Assembly (NCBI GenBank): GCA_038496675.1 | Contig: CM076668.1 | Span: 16,948,771 to 17,012,770 of the forward strand | Source: Rachycentron canadum | Lineage: Eukaryota; Chordata; Actinopteri; Carangiformes; Rachycentridae | DNA length: 64,000 nucleotides | Direction of reading: 5' to 3' | In this document: positions 62,012-64,000 of the stretch, one piece after another | Layout of the letters: each line of letters begins with the position of its first letter | Numbering within the stretch: the stretch's first letter is position 1 | Notes under the pieces: generated by a model | Database searches by the model: none | What the model was told of the DNA's origin: nothing | What the model saw: only the letters and a program-made list of their open reading frames with translations | Program-made: the position numbers and the translations under genes

Positions 62012-64000
62012 GAACTTCATGTTAAAATATCCACCCTGTCTGCATCAAATTAATAAAAAAAATGTGTTCCTAAAGAAGTGCAGCCTTCAAGTCACTAACA
62101 TCACTTACTACACACTAATAGACCCAATTACACACTTTTCCAGACGAGTCAGCTCTGACCTTTCATTGGCAAACTACAGCTACTATTCCTCATATACAAC
62201 AGAGTAGCATGAATTATAGTTTATTCCTTTATACACAACTACTTACATCTGGAAAAATGAAGCCTGCACAATCACAAATCTCACTGATTTTCAGGTCATA
62301 TAACACTGACCTTGTTAATCAGGGCGACAAAAGATCTTATAGGAATGGTAACACACAACTGTCACCCTGAAAGTTAGGAAGTGGAGTATAACAGCTGTTA
62401 GTTCTTAACTTTAAAGCTGCACAAGTCATTATGTTTGTATCAAGAGAGGTACAAATAACTAAATGATAAATTCTTTGCCTTACAGTTTGCATGAAGGCAT
62501 GCCATGTTGTAGTATTTTACACACAAACTGACAAGCTGTTGTAAGTGCAAAAGTTATTACCAACTGAACTGAATGTTTTTCATAACACAGTTACAAAATG
62601 CCCTTTGTGATCTGACCACCAGATGGTGATACACTGTCAGACTGGACATGTCACCTTCCAGTGACCGTTTATAACCTGACCCTTCACTGTGGACCTTTGC
62701 TCCACATTATCATTTTATCATTTTCTACTGTCACAGCTCAGACGACAGCCTAGAGACTGAAAGCTCTTCAGCCTTAAACGCCATTTTATGTGCCTCACAA
62801 GGCTTCTCTGGAAGGACATATAACTCCATATTTGTACTGTCTGAGTTTAAGGTCTCACAAGGGAGCTGATGACAGGCTTTCTACAATTTGCTGAGCTGCT
62901 AACCCAAATCCAAATTGCCACAATTTGCAGCAAAAGCATGGATCATAAACCTATGACATGAGGATTTACAAGGTAAGTGTAATAATGCTGATTCCACCTC
63001 TGCATTTCAGTAAAACAGAACAGCATGAATCTCACTGTGGGGGCAGTGACACATTATCAGCACAGATTCATTGAATTAAAAAGCTTTTTTTTTTTTTAAG
63101 CGTGCAGGCCAACAACAGCCTCCCCATCTGTGGCGCGGGGATCATTCTGGGATGAGGAGGTAGCAGTCGCAGCCTTCTGACCGTCTGTCTCTCACTGGGA
63201 GACTTCGGCGCTGTGAGACATCTGATTTGGTCTGTCAATAGGTCAGACAGGATGTGCTGTGACGTGCTGATGAATTGAGCAGTGCTGTCAGCACCCGTCT
63301 TTCCACTCAGACACTGATTTGACCAGACAAACCTTGTTTACTCCTCATTTAGCCATTATCTCAGCTCCACTGACTTTACATGCTTCTGCTGCATGCAAGT
63401 ATAAAAGAACACTGTTCTTCAATTATGCAAATATTTTTTCACCAAAGGGAGGTGCTCGCATACCGCTGGCAAACAGAGCTGTCCTCAATCTAAGAAGGAT
63501 TAAATGCTCATCTTGGATTATGGTACACAGGGGGGACATTTACATTTTCATCTGTTATTACTGAAACCTGCATCAGGACTGCAGAGCATGTTTCAAAGTG
63601 CTAATAGACTTTTCATCTTGTTGGTCTTTTGATCAATTCAGTCATGTGCGAAGAACAAACACTGCTGCTCTATGTGTCACGAATCAGGATTGTATATGAA
63701 GAATATATCCAGGTGTAACCCCCAGTTTCATCTAGAGCATAAGAAAGTGACTATGTCAGTCAACAACATGCACAACAGCATATGACAAAGAGACAATGAG
63801 GTCATAACAAGAGCTGGGTTTAGTTGGTTTCATTTCATTTATTTTAGTCATTTAATGAAAACCTTCCAGCACATAACGGAGCTGGCTGGAGAACGGAGAG
63901 CCAATAATAGACCAAAGAGCCAGTGAGATGTAAATTTAGTCACATATTTATTACATAAATATATAGTAAAATAGACCAGCGACAATTACCATAAAAATAT

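Larger units (their letters stand above)
57531..64000. other. Intergenic region upstream of dhx8 copy B
   Basis: No gene was recognised. The longest open frame (61248-62006, minus) is made of microsatellite translation. The region contains three transposon-derived pieces (58470-58684, 59850-60168, 60170-60715) and simple repeats at 61789-61814 (GA), 61823-61842 (GT) and 61976-62009 (CA). Confidence 0.6.

Overview
The window is vertebrate nuclear DNA, almost certainly from a teleost fish. It is AT-rich, full of long (CA)n, (CT)n and (TA)n microsatellites, and carries Tc1-type transposon fossils and other fish-type interspersed repeats. It holds three intron-rich protein genes. All coordinates below come from reading splice sites and reading frames by hand.

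Layout. Positions 1-6100 are intergenic, with two LINE remnants. A CCAAT/GC-box region at about 6130-6330 is the probable promoter of etv4. The etv4 gene runs on the + strand from its ATG at 7080 to its stop at 37006, in 12 coding exons encoding 535 residues. Its fourth coding intron is 13.7 kb long. Two complete copies of dhx8, a spliceosomal DEAH-box RNA helicase, follow on the - strand in tandem: copy A at 38221-46492 (23 coding exons, 1186 residues) and copy B at 47822-57341 (23 coding exons, 1220 residues). The stretch 57342-64000 shows no gene and carries several transposon remnants and simple repeats.

How the genes relate. etv4 is a PEA3-subfamily ETS transcription factor, normally an effector of FGF/ERK signalling. 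DHX8 (Prp22) releases mRNA from the spliceosome. They are not a functional pathway. Their tail-to-tail arrangement is the same as human ETV4-DHX8 on chromosome 17, so this is conserved synteny.

The most interesting signal is the dhx8 duplication. Both copies are intact and share the same intron positions, and 19 of the 23 coding exons have the same length. Copy B keeps the canonical sequence; copy A has drifted and has lost part of its RS-like region. One 182-bp helicase exon is 100% identical between the copies, and the identity stops within 2-3 bases of the exon ends on both sides, while adjacent exons and all introns have diverged. A second exon differs at only 4 of 156 positions. This points to patchy, exon-sized sequence homogenisation in an otherwise old duplication.
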